A DNA stretch of 33,343 nt from Clostridia bacterium (GTDB lineage Bacteria > Bacillota > Clostridia > Christensenellales > UBA1242), in assembly GCA_017444895.1 (NCBI GenBank), contig JAFSVR010000048.1, forward strand, positions 1 through 33,343, written 5' to 3'. The position numbers and the translations under genes are program-made. Positions 15,601-30,600 of this stretch are shown in pieces; the stretch's first letter is position 1; each line of letters opens with the position of its first letter. A model generated the notes under the pieces. That model was not told the origin of the DNA. It ran no database searches and saw only the letters and a program-made list of their open reading frames with translations.

Positions 15601-18600
15601 GAATTTGCATATTCAATTTTGCTTGCTGAAGATAATTCTTTAATTGAAACATGAATGATGTGTGGCCTGATTTCATACAGAACAACAACGTTGATGTCTC
15701 CGCTTACTTTAGGAATGGTGTATAGATATGTTCCGGATTCAACATCATAAGTTAAATCATCTCGTGAAACAATCTTATATGATTCATAATTATTTTCTTC
15801 AATTTCTTCACCATCAACAAATGGTTTGATGCTTTCTGTTGAAGAAGAGTTGATGATGAGTAAGCCTTGAATATAATATTCGTTTGCAAAATTGCTGTTA
15901 ACTTTTGCTTTGATTGTGATCGTGTCTCCAATTGGAAGATACTTTTGAACATATGTTGGGCAGTTGTCTTTTGATATTATTTTTTGTTCAGTTGCATCTT
16001 TCTCTTGTTCATAGATATATTCCTTATCTTTAAGCTGGCTTGCAATTGAGATTGTTACTTCTTCCAAAATTGCAATTTCTTCTTGCGAGTATTCCTTATT
16101 CAAATCATAGAACAAATCATAACGGTTAGGGTTATATGATGTTGTGTCTGAAGCGGTTTTGCCTGCGTTGATTGATCCGGCCTGCGCGATAATATTTGCC
16201 ATTGGTTCAACTATTGCAGAAATGCCATTTTCACTAAATTGAGAAAGGTCAATCGCTCCTGAAAGTTGATCGTTTGTTTGTCTTGAAGAAATTTCATAAT
16301 GGTTTTCATAGTCTTCGCTGTTTGAGGCTTTATAGTAGGACAGGGCGGTTTCATCAGATCCAATGAACTCATTGTTCTTATCCAAAAGATCAAGGATTTG
16401 AGTTGTGTTAGAATCGTAAACATATTGCGCGCTGTCAGTAGGCGACATATTTGTTTCAAACAGGAATGTGTTGCCTGGATATGCCGTGCCTGGATCAATT
16501 GTGTTTGGTTTAATAACAAGGAGCTGATTATTATCCGTGACTGCCAAAATAGCGTTTACATATTTATTTTGAAGTTCATTAATTGGAACATAGTCTGCAA
16601 CGCAATACATGTGGCTCTTCATTGTGAAGCTATATGTTGAAATTCCATGAACTTCGTTTTGGAACGCACTTGCGATATTAGAATATACAAGGTCTGCTAT
16701 CAACCTTGATGCCCACTCTGATGCAGAGAAGTTTGTTATTTGAGTGGTTGTAATGTTAGGTTCAGAACCTTCAGGGCCAAAGTTGACCGCCGTTCCAGAA
16801 CTGGTTTTAATAAAGATTGGGTTAGTGGTTGAGTTAAACAATGTTGAGAAGCTTGGAGTTCTTGTTGCATCAATGGTGATTGTGCTTCCTTCTTCAACCC
16901 AAATATCAATCATGGCTTCAGCAAACGTTGATGTTGATGAAAGGCCTTGAATTATGTTAGTTTGTGTTCCGTTAACGAAAACCCTAAGACTAATATCGCC
17001 AAGGTCTGAAGCGTGAGCTGATATGATTGAAAGAGTATATTGCAAATTGAACAGAGTTGTAACATTAAGATTAATTGTTTGATTTTGATAGAAGTTTTTC
17101 AAGTTAAGCGTTGCATATGGATTGCCGTATGAAATAACTTTGTCATTAATTTGGGTTATGCTCTTGAATTTATATTGATAGTGGTCAGAGCCTGCTTCGT
17201 ATTCATATTCATATTTGCCAGAAATTGGATTGAGGTTGAAGTTGCTGTCAACCAAATATAAAGAGTCTTCATTAATTGATGATGCAATTGAATATGAGAT
17301 AGTGTAGTAATATGCACCAGACGTTTTGTTTTGAGCCTTAGATATAATGATATTTCTTTGTTTTCCATCGTTGCCAGCATTAAGTGTTAAGCTCTTTGAG
17401 TTTTGGCTTGCTTCAAAAGCAACAAAGTCCTCATCATTTATGGTTGATTGAGCGGCAAACCTAACTTTTTCAATATTATCCTGAGTTGAGATATAACCTT
17501 GTTTTACGGTTATTTTTCTAACTTCTTCTTTGAATTTTGCTGTGAGGTTGCCATAGCCATTAGTAAGATTATTTGGGCTTATTGCGTTCCCGCTTGTTTC
17601 TCCGCTTTGAACAAGTTTTCCGCCAAGAACCCAACCAGAGAATGAGAAGTAGCCATGTGAATCTATAACCTCAATTATAATGTTATCATTATCATTATAG
17701 GTGAGGTTTGCAGTTTTATAAACAGCAAGGCCTTCGCCATCATCTTTCATTATTGTTGTGGTTTCAACATCGGATGAAACACTGTCGGAATCTTTAAGAC
17801 GAGTTACTCTAACTGAGAATCCGTCAAATGGGGTGTTATAATCTGAAGTGTTTGAGTTGTTATTGTTGATGCGCATGCTTTCAGTGCTATCATATAGTGC
17901 GATGCTGATTTCAAGACTATGTTGCTTAGCATAGGTTGCAATGATTGTGTATGCGGAGTCTCCGGAAATGTCAATTCCTTCGTCTGGAATAACAACGTTG
18001 TTATAATAGTAGCCAATGAACGTTTCGCCAGTTTCGGCCATTGAAGCAAAGTTCTTAATGCCACTTATTATTGTTTGAGTTAATGGGCGGTTTGTTTTTG
18101 AGTTGTTGCCAGTATCAATAGTGCAATCGTCAACATATAATTGATACATAGTGATATCGCCGTTGTCGCCCGTGTTGAGTGTTCGGCTGTCATAAACATT
18201 GAGGGTTACAACCTTATTATAGAAGATTGTTACGCTAACATTTTCCTGGCTTGATATTTGAAGCTTAACTTCGGTTAAGTAGAAGCGGTTTGCACTGTCT
18301 GAATGAGAATATCCAGGGAGCCCTTCAATGCTTGCTGTTGTTGTGTTTTGGTTATAGTTGATTGAAGAAAGTGATTGGCCATAATCAAGCAATGTTGAAG
18401 GGAAGAGCGTGCTGTTGATCATTATTCCTGAAATTCTGTATCCATCTTTCGCTGTTATATCCAACGTTTTAGTTGCATTTTCAAGATCTGAACCATAAAT
18501 GGTTTTGCTATAATAATTTCCATCATCAGTTACGTCATATTGATTGTGAACTGTAATTTGGAAGTTCTTTTTGAACACTGGCGTAATTGAAATTGGGCCA

Positions 18601-21600
18601 TCAAGAACCTTGATTGAAATGTGGCGGAGATTAAGTTTTTCCTCGCCGGTTAATTCAAGTTCGCCATCGCCATTTATGTCGCTAAATCTATAAACAAGAG
18701 CAGAAGACGTGTCAAACTTGCGGGTTATAATATAATAATCAAGATAATAGCCATTTGCAGGAGTTGAAACAATATATATATTATCAAACAGCGCAACACT
18801 ATCAAGGTTATCAATTTCGTTAAGTTGAGAATCATAAAGCGTAACGGTTCCTCGCCCAGTGGTGTAGGTGTTGTCTATAGAAACAAGTGGTTTTCTTGGG
18901 CTTGAAGCGTTGAGGTTGTCGCTTGTTAAAGCGTTTTCTTCAAGCTTAACAACATCGATTATGGTGTTGTTGAGAGCATAATACATATTGATGTCTTCGT
19001 CTGCAATGCGGGCAATTCTCGTTTCGCCGTTTCCTGAGTAGTATGGAACATTAATATCATATCCCTTGCGGGTTGTTGTTATGCTTGGAACGCTTGGTTC
19101 TGCTTGTTCAAGAGTATATAAGTCGTCATCAATTGAAGCAAATGTGGTTGCCTTTGAAACAACATCTGCAGGGTGGTTGATAGTAAGCGAACCATTGCTT
19201 ATTGTTGTGTTATATAATGGATATTCTGTTGCTTTCTTTGTTAAGATTGTTGAATTGGTTGTGTATGAACCGATGTTGCCATTGAGAGTAATTTGAGTTG
19301 TTGATGTTGGGGCAAACACCGCGTATAGGTTTCCAAACAAGTTGGCAGAAAGGTCAAGATATCTATTTGAAGTTATTGGGAAATAATATTCGCCGGCATT
19401 GTTAAGATAAACTGCAGAGCCAAACCAACCAATAAACATATATCCTTTGCTGTATGCGTCAGCGATATCAACATTGAAGGATGCGAAGCGTTGCTCACTG
19501 CTTTGGTCTGCAAACGATTTTGTTATATTGATATAGTTATCTGTTAAAGTTGTTCCATAAACAGTGTTGTCAGCAATAAGCCCGGTTGTGTTTGTTGCAA
19601 CAACAAGTTTTGGAGAAATCATATTGTTAACGGCAAACGTTGGAAGGGTAACAGAGCTGTCAACAAGTGCATAATATGTTTTGTTTTCAAGAGGGAGGAT
19701 TGATAGGCTTGTTGCTGTTGAATAATAAGCAACCAAACGGTTTGAACCATCAGGGGCTGGCAAACTCCAAGCCTTGAAGTTTGATTCTCCGGTTGATATT
19801 TCGGTTGTAACACCATATGGATATTCGGTTTCAATTGTCTTAACAAAAGTTCCGTCTTTTTTGTAGCATTGAATTGTTATGGTTACTTTTGAAGCGAATC
19901 TTGCCTCAACAAAAATTTGGTTGTTTGCATTCGCATCTGCCATCAATGCAGATTGAGAGATGGTGAGATGTTGTGTTTTTGAAAGCAGGTTATCATCTCT
20001 TCCAATTGTTGCAAGTTTAGAACTCCACTCATCAAGAGTGCGATAGTAGCCAACAAACTCATAGTTTGCTGAAACGCTAGGATCAAGGCTAACATCAATA
20101 GTTGCATCTGCATGATCAGTGTTTGCACTATATTTTGTGAACTTTGTGGTGCTTAATGAGAAATTAGCGTCAACACCTGCGGTTGCATTAGGATTCATGA
20201 TAACGGCAACATAGTTAATGGTGTATTGGGCAGAATAGTATGCCTGAATCGTCATTTCGTTAACCATTTCGCCGTTGTAGTTGTCAATATAGTAATACAT
20301 CAACTTATTGTTGTTGATATTGCCTGAAAGGTCATATTTGATGAACTCTTCATAGTTTGTTCCGTTAACAGTTGTGAAACGAACCTTAAAGCCAATGAAT
20401 TCATATCCGGCATATTCACCTGCGATAAGGGCAATTTCGGAATGTTTATATATGTTATTGATTTCTATAGCTGACTTATCATTAAGTGCATATGCTGTTG
20501 GGTTAACATATATATTTCTGATTTGTGATAGGGTATTTAGTTCAACCTGTGTTGCAAAAGCGGCAACAGGAAGGTTTTGATCGGTTGAGTTGCTTCCATC
20601 AATAAGACGTTCAAGTCTAACCTTAACAACATCTGCAAACCTTGCTTCAACTGAAACATTGCGTGGGAAGTTGCCACTGCCATTAAACAAGGCCATCAAG
20701 TTGCTTCGCGCACTAACAATTGTAAGGGTGTTTTCATTAACTTGGCAGAAGTCAAAACTTGTGTATGGTTTATTGTTGATATACCAACCAACAAACATAA
20801 TGTTTTCGTATGCGGTTTCACTTGCAATTGAATATGTGAAGGTGAGGTTTGCATCAAGAGATTCTTCCGTTCTCAAACCAATTTGGATTGATGGTGTTGA
20901 GCCAGAAAGCGTTTTTCCATCAAGTTGAGGAGGAAAGTAGTTGGCTGTGATTGAAATTTTATCAGCCGTGTATAAATCGTCATTAAGACGTCTTGTTGCC
21001 GTAACGATAATTCCAGCCGTGAAGTTTGCTTTAATGGTTGTTGCAGAGTTTGTTTGAATATAGTCAGCAGTTGTGCTGAAAGAGCAAACTTCGTTGTAGC
21101 TTGTAACAAAGTCGTTTGCTCCTTGTTGAACATAGTAACCTTCAAAATAGTAAGCTTCTGCGCTGTCTGGTTCAATAGTTGAAGTGAGTTCAAAAGAGGT
21201 TCCAGAAAGAACTTCAATTGTTTGACTTGAAGTTGAACCAAGGCTGGTTGACACAACTTTGTTATATTTATTGGTGTATTTAATGATAACATCAAAGATA
21301 GGGAAAATAGGGGAATCGCTAGGGATTGCAGTTCCTTCTTTGCATTTAACAATGTTGATTGTTCTTGTTGTTGCATAAACGGCTTTAAGAGTTATAGTGT
21401 GGTCGTCTGTTAAGAATTTGTTATCACTATTTATGCTGAAAATGTAGTTTTCATTGGTTGAAAGCAGGGTTTCGGTTTCATCATCGGCATAATACCAACC
21501 AATGAAAGAATGTGAATATCCAGATTCAAGGGTGGCGGAAATTTCATGGCCAGCCATAAACACAACAGGGGTTTTTGTGCTGTCTAGAGGTGTTTTTTCG

Positions 21601-24600
21601 TTGGTTGAGGTTAGCACATTGTTTGTTGTGTTGTTTTTAACTTGAATACTGTTTATAACTTGGGTGCCTCCGGCATATGCTTCAACATATAGCCTGATGT
21701 TTTCAACAACTCTTATTTCAAGGGTTATGCTTTGTTCAAGGGTAAACTCAATTGTTTTTCCTCCGTTAGAAAGTGTTGCAATAATAGGGCAACTTGGTGA
21801 ATCGGCAGGAACATTGTTGATGAAGTATCCAATCAAAGAGTAGTTTTCGTTATTAAATGTTAATCTAAGTTCAGTTCCTTGTGCGAACAGAGAGCGGTCT
21901 TTCAAAGAGTCTTCCGTGTTAGCATCAACAAGGTCATAGAGCGTGATTCCTGTTTGAAGTTTTCCTTTTGAGGTTTGTTGATAGTTGTTATATAAGATTT
22001 GATCAATCTTAAGATTAATGCCAGGTTCAACATCAATCTTCAAAACTGAATTGCACATAAAGCAAACGTCAAACACGGCCTTCTTGTTTTTCATTGTAAC
22101 TTTTTCTTCAATGAATTGAGATTGGTTTTCAGGGTTGGTGTATAGAATTCTCTCAACAACATAGTTTTGGTTTGGCGTTATATCAAACACAACGTTTGCA
22201 CCTTTAAGGGCATAATAGTGGTTGTTGGCTGGATTTGTTTCATCGTAATAATAGCCAAACACTGTTGTGTTTATGGTTTGATAGTGGATATTATCTGCAC
22301 CAAATGTGAACAGGTTTTGTTCAGTTGCAATTTGCATATCAGACATTTCAAGGAAGGCGTTACCATCCATATCTGTTATGTCAACGCTGACAACTTTAAC
22401 AAACCTTGCTTCAATTGTTGCACCGCTGGCGTTTGCAATGTTATATGAAGTTTCGTTTGAAACGAGTTCACCATTATTAAACCAACCAATAAAGGCATAA
22501 ACATCACCGGCTTCAAAATTAAGGTCGCCACTTCTAGATTGAAGGTTATTTTCAAAAACAATAAAGTTTGATCCCAAACTAACCATAAAGTTAGTTGTTG
22601 TGCTATAACGTCCTTCGTGATACATTGTTTTTGCTAAGCCGTTTGCGAGAGTTGCTGTTTCAGAAACGAAGGTTGTGTTGATATCCACATCTGTTGGAAG
22701 AGATGTGTGTCTTGCATTTTCGTTGCCAGTATAGGTCAGCATCAAATAATATGGCATAGCATTAGCAAGGTCAATGTCGTCATCAGGATATTCTGAAGAA
22801 CCAAAACCAAGCTGAGCAAGTGTGTAGAACACAGTGTCATATGCTTTTGATTTATCATTAGATAAAGTTAAGTGGTCAGCAAATGAAAGAGCAAAAGTTT
22901 GCTTGAATTCTTGCTCAAATATACCCTGCATAAAGTAGACAAGATTTTCTTCGTTCAAAACATATTTTGTGTTTGTTGTGTTGTCATCAGAAACAAACTC
23001 AATGCTATGTGTTGTTGGATAGGTGTCTTCAGTTGAGGTTGTGTATGGCTGAGCATTAATATACCAATGCTTAAATGAATCGCTTTCGTCCCCAATTTTT
23101 TCAGTTGTGATTTGCAATGGGTTTTCTAGGTTGTCATCAGTGTCAAAGTATGCATAGAAGAACATATTGCCAACAGTGTCAAACTCAATAAAGTAATAAG
23201 TATTAGCCTCGGTTTTTGAGAACACTGCAAGAGCCTCATAATAGTCTGGATCGGCAAGAACGGCGGCGTTAATGGTTGCCCATTCAGTGTCAGATAATGT
23301 TAAAACATTGTCGTAAGCATAATATCTATCGAACACGCGGATTGAGAAGAACCTGAACAGCCATTCTTCAATTGATCCACTGTTTTGACTATAGTGATCC
23401 TTAAATGCTGGGTTGGCGTTTGCATAGTTAACAACGAAAACAGGGAATACGCAACAAGCATCAATACCGTCATAGTCGGTAAGGTTTTGGGCGTATAGAG
23501 CATCAATGCTTGAAGAGAAATATGTTTTCTTGTTTTCGCCGGTTCCTCTTGAAATTTCAAAATTATATTCTTGAGCTTTTGTAATTTTTTCGCCAGCAAC
23601 TTCCTTGGTTGCATTGAAACCAGTGAGATGGTTATAAACCAAAGTTACTCTTTCGGTTGTGAAATTGATATTAATAATGCTTTCAGCGTTTTCGTCTTTA
23701 TAGTTGTGCAAAATGTTGTTTAATGAGAACGAGATATAAACCGACCCCGTGAGGTTGGTGTTTTCAAATGTAGATTTAATTTTAACATAGCCAGTTTTCC
23801 AACTTCCATCAAGATAGGTTATGTTGATTTTTCCATCAACAATTTCGTCTTGAAGAATATATAGGGTGTCTGATTTCAAAACATAAACTATTGAGTCATC
23901 TTCAATTGAATAAACAACCGGAGAATAGTCATATATCATGTTTGTGTTTTCAAGTGGGCTAGAATTAGAGTATTTTGCATTGATTGAATAGTCTGCATTA
24001 AACTCATCAAGATTTTCAAAACTTTCATTACTTGGATTCTCACCAACAGCAACAAGTGTTTTTTGCAATCTGTATCCACCAGTTGGTGTTATTGTGAAGG
24101 TTGGTGTAGCATCAATATAGAATTTGCCACTAGCAGTTATTTCATATGTTGCAGTTGGAAGTGTTGAATAATTGTTGTGGAACTCATCATAAACAAGTTG
24201 TTTGTCTGTTGAAGAAATCAACGTGGTTGTTGTTCCTTCGTATGTTTTTGTCAATGTGTAAGTTAGAGGGTTGCCAATGCTGTCAATGCTTGTGCTTGAA
24301 GCAAGAGTTGAGGTTAATGGGTTATATGCAACATTAACATCAACAATCTTTTTGAAGATAGCCATTATAACTGTGTCTGCATTTGAAATGGCAATGTATG
24401 GATACTTAATTTTTGTGCTAACAAGTTCAAGGGTTGTCCATTCACGATATTCAAACATATTTGCATTAACGAGCGTTAAAACGTTTTTAACATTTTCGTC
24501 TGCATTGTATGAAACCATATATAGTTTTAAGGTGTTAGGGTTAACGTAGTATAGCCTTTGTTTAGTTGTTCCAGACTGATAATAGTTGTTTTCATTAACA

Positions 24601-27600
24601 ACAACAGGGCTACCGTTTTCAACCAAACTATATGTTCCATTTGCGTTTTTAACTAATGAATACCCGTTATTATCGTTGGTCACTTTACTGTTTATAACAG
24701 GGATTCTGTTGCCATCAAGGTCATAGAATCTTTCTTCATAGTTATGAATGCGTTTTTGTTGATACCAGCCCATAAACTGATAATTGTTTCGGTTATTAAT
24801 TACGTCTTGTTCATATAGCCCTTCAAACAAGAACATTGTGTTTTCCGCAAGCAAGAAATCGGCGTAGCAATAGTGTGGGGCGTTTGTGTTCTCTTGGAAG
24901 TCTGGATCTGTGTCTGTATATTTATAGTTGAATAGAGTGCCATTGGTGTTGTATTGGTTCATTGTGCCGTTGTAATAGTAAGCACCACCTTGTGGGGCAA
25001 CAGAGCCAACATATGTTCGGCCATTTGTTCCAACAGAGGTATAGAATGTTATCGAATTAACATCTCCGACAACAGAGCCCAAACGGTGTGGGCCATCTTC
25101 TTCATCATTATAGATTATGTTTCCATCTGCATCATATCCATCTATGGTTAGTGATGAAATTGAGAACTTATATAATTTGATTGATGTGAGGTTGATTATG
25201 TTGATTGCGCCGTTCCCAACATTGTTGTGCGCAAAAACACGATAGAAATAATAGTTATCTTGAAGGTCTTCAAATGCTTCACTAGTTTTGATTGTGTATG
25301 AGCCGTCAACTGTTCTTATGCGTGTGTTATATGGCTCGCAAACTATTTTTTCTTCAACAAGATTTGAAACAGGAGCAGTTAAATAATTAAGAACACTATA
25401 AACATCATCAGGCAAAAGTTCAACAGGTGAAAGGGCAGTTATATTGCCGGCTTCTCTTGTTACTTCAATAAGTCCTGCGGTTTCAAGCGCTTCAATTTCA
25501 TTAATAACATTTAATTTAAGAGAGTTTGAAGTTGTGTTATATGCTTGAAGCATTGTTGACAAATATGTTTCAGAAAGGCGTATTTTTGAAATGAATAAAT
25601 TGCCTTCATTAGTGCCTATAACATCAGAACCTATATAGTTGAGAAGGCTAGAAAGATTTAAGAATGTTTGCTGTGTTCCTGTTATGTTGCTGAGATTCTG
25701 CTCTGGGATATCAATAATGCCACTGCAAATATCAAGGATTTGTGTTGCAAGGTCGCTAGTGTTGGTTAATTTGAACCTTACTGGGTTATTAGAGTCCTTA
25801 ACTAAGTATTTTTTAAGATTGAGATATTGGGTGTTTTGTCTTTCTTCGCCATTAACCGTTGTTTTTAAGGTTACACCAATATCAAAGTATTCACCATAGA
25901 AATCGTTATAATATCCATTGATGATGTCAAACGTTGTGCTGATTTCTCGTGTTTGATGAACGAGCAGGTCAGAATATTCGTTTTCTGGGTCGCGGTTGAA
26001 AGTTAAGGCAAAAACATAATACAAATAGTCTGCATGAATATCATTAACGTCTGCGCCATTTGAAGATTTTGGTTTTGATGAATTCAATTCAAAATATTTT
26101 TCTGTTGGGTAGATGAGCGGTTGTAGGTTATAGTTTGTGTTAAGGCCAAGTGTGTGGATTGATAGAGGGTTAGAAGCTGTTGTCCTAACAACAAATACTA
26201 GTGTTGTGTCAACATCAAAGCGCAAGTTGTTAAGTGCAAGAGATTCATTTTCTTCAAGCACAACTTGTTTAAGTTCGTTTGTGCCGAGGCCGTTTTGAAC
26301 AAAAACATTCCAAGCCGATCCGGTTTGGTTTGAAGAATAAGTATAGTCAAGAGAGATGTAGCCATCAAACTCATCATTGGTGTTTTTCCTGTTGATAAGA
26401 GAGCCAATGTCTGCATTTAAGTTGGTGTCTTCAAAAAGATCAAATTGGCTTCTATCTATTTTTCCATTACTTGCATATATATCAATGAGTTCGTCAGTGG
26501 TGTTATCGCCAACTTTAATAACATTTCCGTTTTCGTCAATGCGGTTTGCAAGAGAGCTGAGAGAACTATCTTTGTCTTTCTTCGCAAAATAGTAGGCGCT
26601 CAAAATTGTAACGTCAAAATCATCTTCAGCATCTGTTATGATGTTTGAAGTATAGATTTCCCTATAAACTGCAACAAGTTTAATGTTGCTGTGGAGCGAT
26701 TTGATAATCAATGTGTTTCCAGAAACAACAATGTTGCCAGCGTGTTTTGTTGTGTAGAAAGTTATTGTTTGGTCGGTTGCGTTTTCAAATTCATAAACCT
26801 GAACGCCATTAAGATAGAATTTTGTTGTTGTTTTGCCAGCAGTTGTTTCAGAATATGAAGTTATTGCGCTAACGTGTGTTTTTGTTTCAACGATAACCGC
26901 TCTTGTTCCATTTGAGTTTGTGCCATAAACATATTTATCTTCAACTTTCAAAGTGAAACTTGAATCGTAAAAATATTCATCATAAACTTGGTTATAGAAA
27001 ACTTCAACATAGTTTGGTTGAGATGCTGAACCCGTGTTGATATAGTAGCCTCTAACTTTATCAAGAAGGCGGGTTGGAACAAGTTCGCCCGTTGAAGTGA
27101 ATTTAAGTTCGCCGTCTATGCGCTTGCAGGTGGCATAATAGTACGCGCCATTTTCAAAAACTGCGCAAAGAATCTTGTCTGCATCATCAAAGCTGACAAG
27201 GTCTTCGCCATATTTTTCGTTCAAATATTGAGACAATGTTTTTCCAAGATCGTCTGAAAGATACCAATCGAGGAAGCGATATCCTTCGCCAGGTTCAGCA
27301 ACCAACATAATCTCGCTGCCACGATCTATATATGTTGTTTTGTATTTTAATGACGTGCTAAGGTTGCCGTTGTCGTCATAAGCAAGCTCGCCATAATTAA
27401 CTGAGCCTTTTGTATTGCGATAATACCTGCCATAAGATAGAGATGCCAACGCTTTGTCTGTTGAAACGATGTTGATGTTCTGGACATTGGTTTTAGCAAT
27501 AGGTGCAGTTGTGTCATAGTCGATCTTGTTTGTTGAAACGCTGTCAACTATATAAAGATATCCATTTTCTTCAAACAAACAATATTTAACACGGGTTGCA

Positions 27601-30600
27601 TCTGTTGTTGGTTGAGATAGGGTGCAGGTTGCATAGAAAGCAATATTTTGCTCAACAGCAATGTTTGAACTTCTGTCTGCGTTTTGTGTTGTGCTTGCCG
27701 GTATTGTGTATTGAAGCATAAAAGTTAGACCACCGGCATGGGTTAATGCATAAACCGTTGGTTTTTCGCTTCCGCCATGAAGCGTATCATTTTGTGTTGC
27801 GTTTTTGATATTGCTAAGCCTTGGTTTTTCAGTTTCTGATTTGATCTTGATTTCTTCAATTCTGGTTGTGTTGCCAACAACAAACACACCATAATACTTT
27901 TGGTTTTGAGAAAGCACGCATTTAAGTTTATTGCTTGCAACAAGAGTGCCGTTAGCTAGTGTTGCTTCGTCAAAATCTTCAAAATATGCATAAGGGGTGA
28001 ATGTGATTTGGCTATAATAATATCCATATTCGCCACCAAGCAGGGTTTTAAGATATTCAACAGTGAAAACGTCTTGGTCTGAGATTTCTTTAACGGTTAA
28101 ACCATCATTATAATAGAATAGAACAGAACCACCTTGGTTATATGGTCCATTTTCAACTGAAGTTGCAACAGAAACTGTGAACAAGCGCTGATAGATAGGA
28201 TAAATAACATAATACCCAACAGAATTAGGGTTGAAATACAAAGTGCTTGAATATCTTGTGTTGCCAAGAGATTCTGTTGCATCAACATCATAATAAATCA
28301 CGCCTGAGTTATATCTCGAGAAAATTTTCCATTCAAGGAATCTATAATTTGTTCCATCTGCCGTTGTGATGAGTGGGTCAGCGATAAGCATAACGCTTTC
28401 CCTGTTTTTAAGGAAATAAGAATTCTTTGCATCAAACGAATCAATGATTGGGATTGAGGCATATTTTGTGTAGCCAAAGAAGCCTTTGTTGAGTTCATCA
28501 AGCCCATCAATATATGATGCACTTTCAACGCTGGTTCGGTATGCTTGCGTTGTTCCGCCGATAATAACCTCATCAAAGTTATATAAGTTGTTTGTTGAGT
28601 TGATAGTTCCTGTTTCAATTCCGCTTAGGCCGTTGCAAACATCAAACATATCCAGCTCTCCTGAGTTGAACATGATTGCACCGGTTGATGCATTTGTTGT
28701 GTAGCCATGGATATCATAATATCCAACATTTTTTATGGTTTTTTTGCTAGTTGACCAAATGAAACATTCATCTGCTTTAAGAGGGCGGAATTTGTTTTCA
28801 ATTCCGTTGATATAGATGGTTTTAGCATTTGGATATGTGTTGAGGTCAGAGGCGCTGATGCGAACATAAACGGTGTTTGTATAGTTGCCGTTTGCGTCAA
28901 CGTTGTCTTTGAAGCGAAGTTCGCCAGATTCCTCATCCAAAGCAATTTCATTAACTTTCAAGATAACCCCATCAATGTTCCTGCTGGCGTCATAATAATC
29001 TTGGGCAATTTCATTCCCAATAAGTTTATAGCCTTTGATTGTGGAGAAATCCTCACGGTTTAAGATGTAGTAGATGTTGTTTATATAGTCGTTAGCATCA
29101 ATGTTGGCCATTGTGTCTTTGAAAGAATAGGTTGAAAAGTCTTGAACAAGGTTAGAAGATGAATCTTCAACTATTGTTCCGCCAATTTCAACATAATAAA
29201 CAGGTTTGATGTCAACGGCAATTTCAACCTTAGAATATTCGTGCGATTTATGCCTAACAGAAAGATATAGAACTGGGTTAGGGTATGGTGCGCCAGAGAG
29301 CCAATATGAACCCATGAAGCCTTGTCTTAATGCTTTTTCACTGCTATAGTCAATATCATAATAGTAGGCATTGTTGCTAAAGATATAAGAATTTTTGTCT
29401 GCATAGTCATCTTTAATGTTTGACATGCTTGGGTAAATTATAGGGTCATTAGGATCGTTGGTTGGAATATATTTTCCCCAAACCATAATTTGTGTTTTTT
29501 CATTTGTGTCTTCATCAAGAAGATAGGCCTCTCTTTCAATGCAATAGCCAGCAAGAGGTGACCTTTTTGGATAAACCTCTGTTGATGGATCGCTAGGATC
29601 TGTGTAAGCCCTAAATCCTATCTCTGAAATTGTTGCTCCGTTTACAACTGCATATGCGGATTCATTTTTTACAACCTTAATGAAGGCGTCATATTCTTTC
29701 GGACTGCCGTTTTCATTAGTGGTTATTTTGAAGGTTGGGAATATGTATAAATTAGAGAAGTTGGTTATTGTTTCTGAGCCATTTTTCCACTCACCTTTCC
29801 ACTCACCGTCAGTATAAGTTTCAGTATAAGTTACTGGGAATGTTGTGTTTGCTTCAAAATCATAAGCTGAATATGCAACAATCAATGTGATTGTTCCGCC
29901 ACCACCAGACGTACCTCCTGAGATGCTTCCTGAGGTGTAGGTTCCGCTTTCCTTAAAGTTGCTTACGTCGACACCGCTTTTTGAGAAAACCAGGTTATCA
30001 GCAGTTTCAATAATTTTTGTTCCATCTTCCTTAAATAATTGGGTAATATTTTTGTATTTGGTACCAGGATCTGTATCATCGCATGTGAAATCAAAGCCAA
30101 TTGAAAGTAGGCTTTCATCAACATCATTTCCGAAGGCATCTTGCAGTTTGAAACTGAAGTTGTCTTTATCAAACCAGATTCTGTATTCTTTTCCATCAAT
30201 GTTGAAGTATTTATATGCAGTTGTATTTGAATACACAATCGTAACGTCATCTGTTTCTGAGCAAGGAATTGTTAGTTCTTGATCCTTATAGAAAGTATAA
30301 TTTGTATAAGCATCTGGGTTAATTGAAGAACATTGCTTAATCTGTGCATCAGCAGGCGCAACAGACTTGGTATAGTAATAATAGAAGTTAACGAGTTTTT
30401 CACCCAGCAAAGTCTTGAAAGTTGAATCTGTTATTTCGCTTCCAAGCTGAATATTTGTCATTGCGCTGGCATTTGCATCAAATTCATAGAACCAGTGATT
30501 GATGCTATTAGAATCTTGATATCCAATTGGGCTGGTGTAGTAGTAAGTTGTGTTGCCACCGGCAACATAAGACATAACATCATAATAAAAGTAAACGGGC

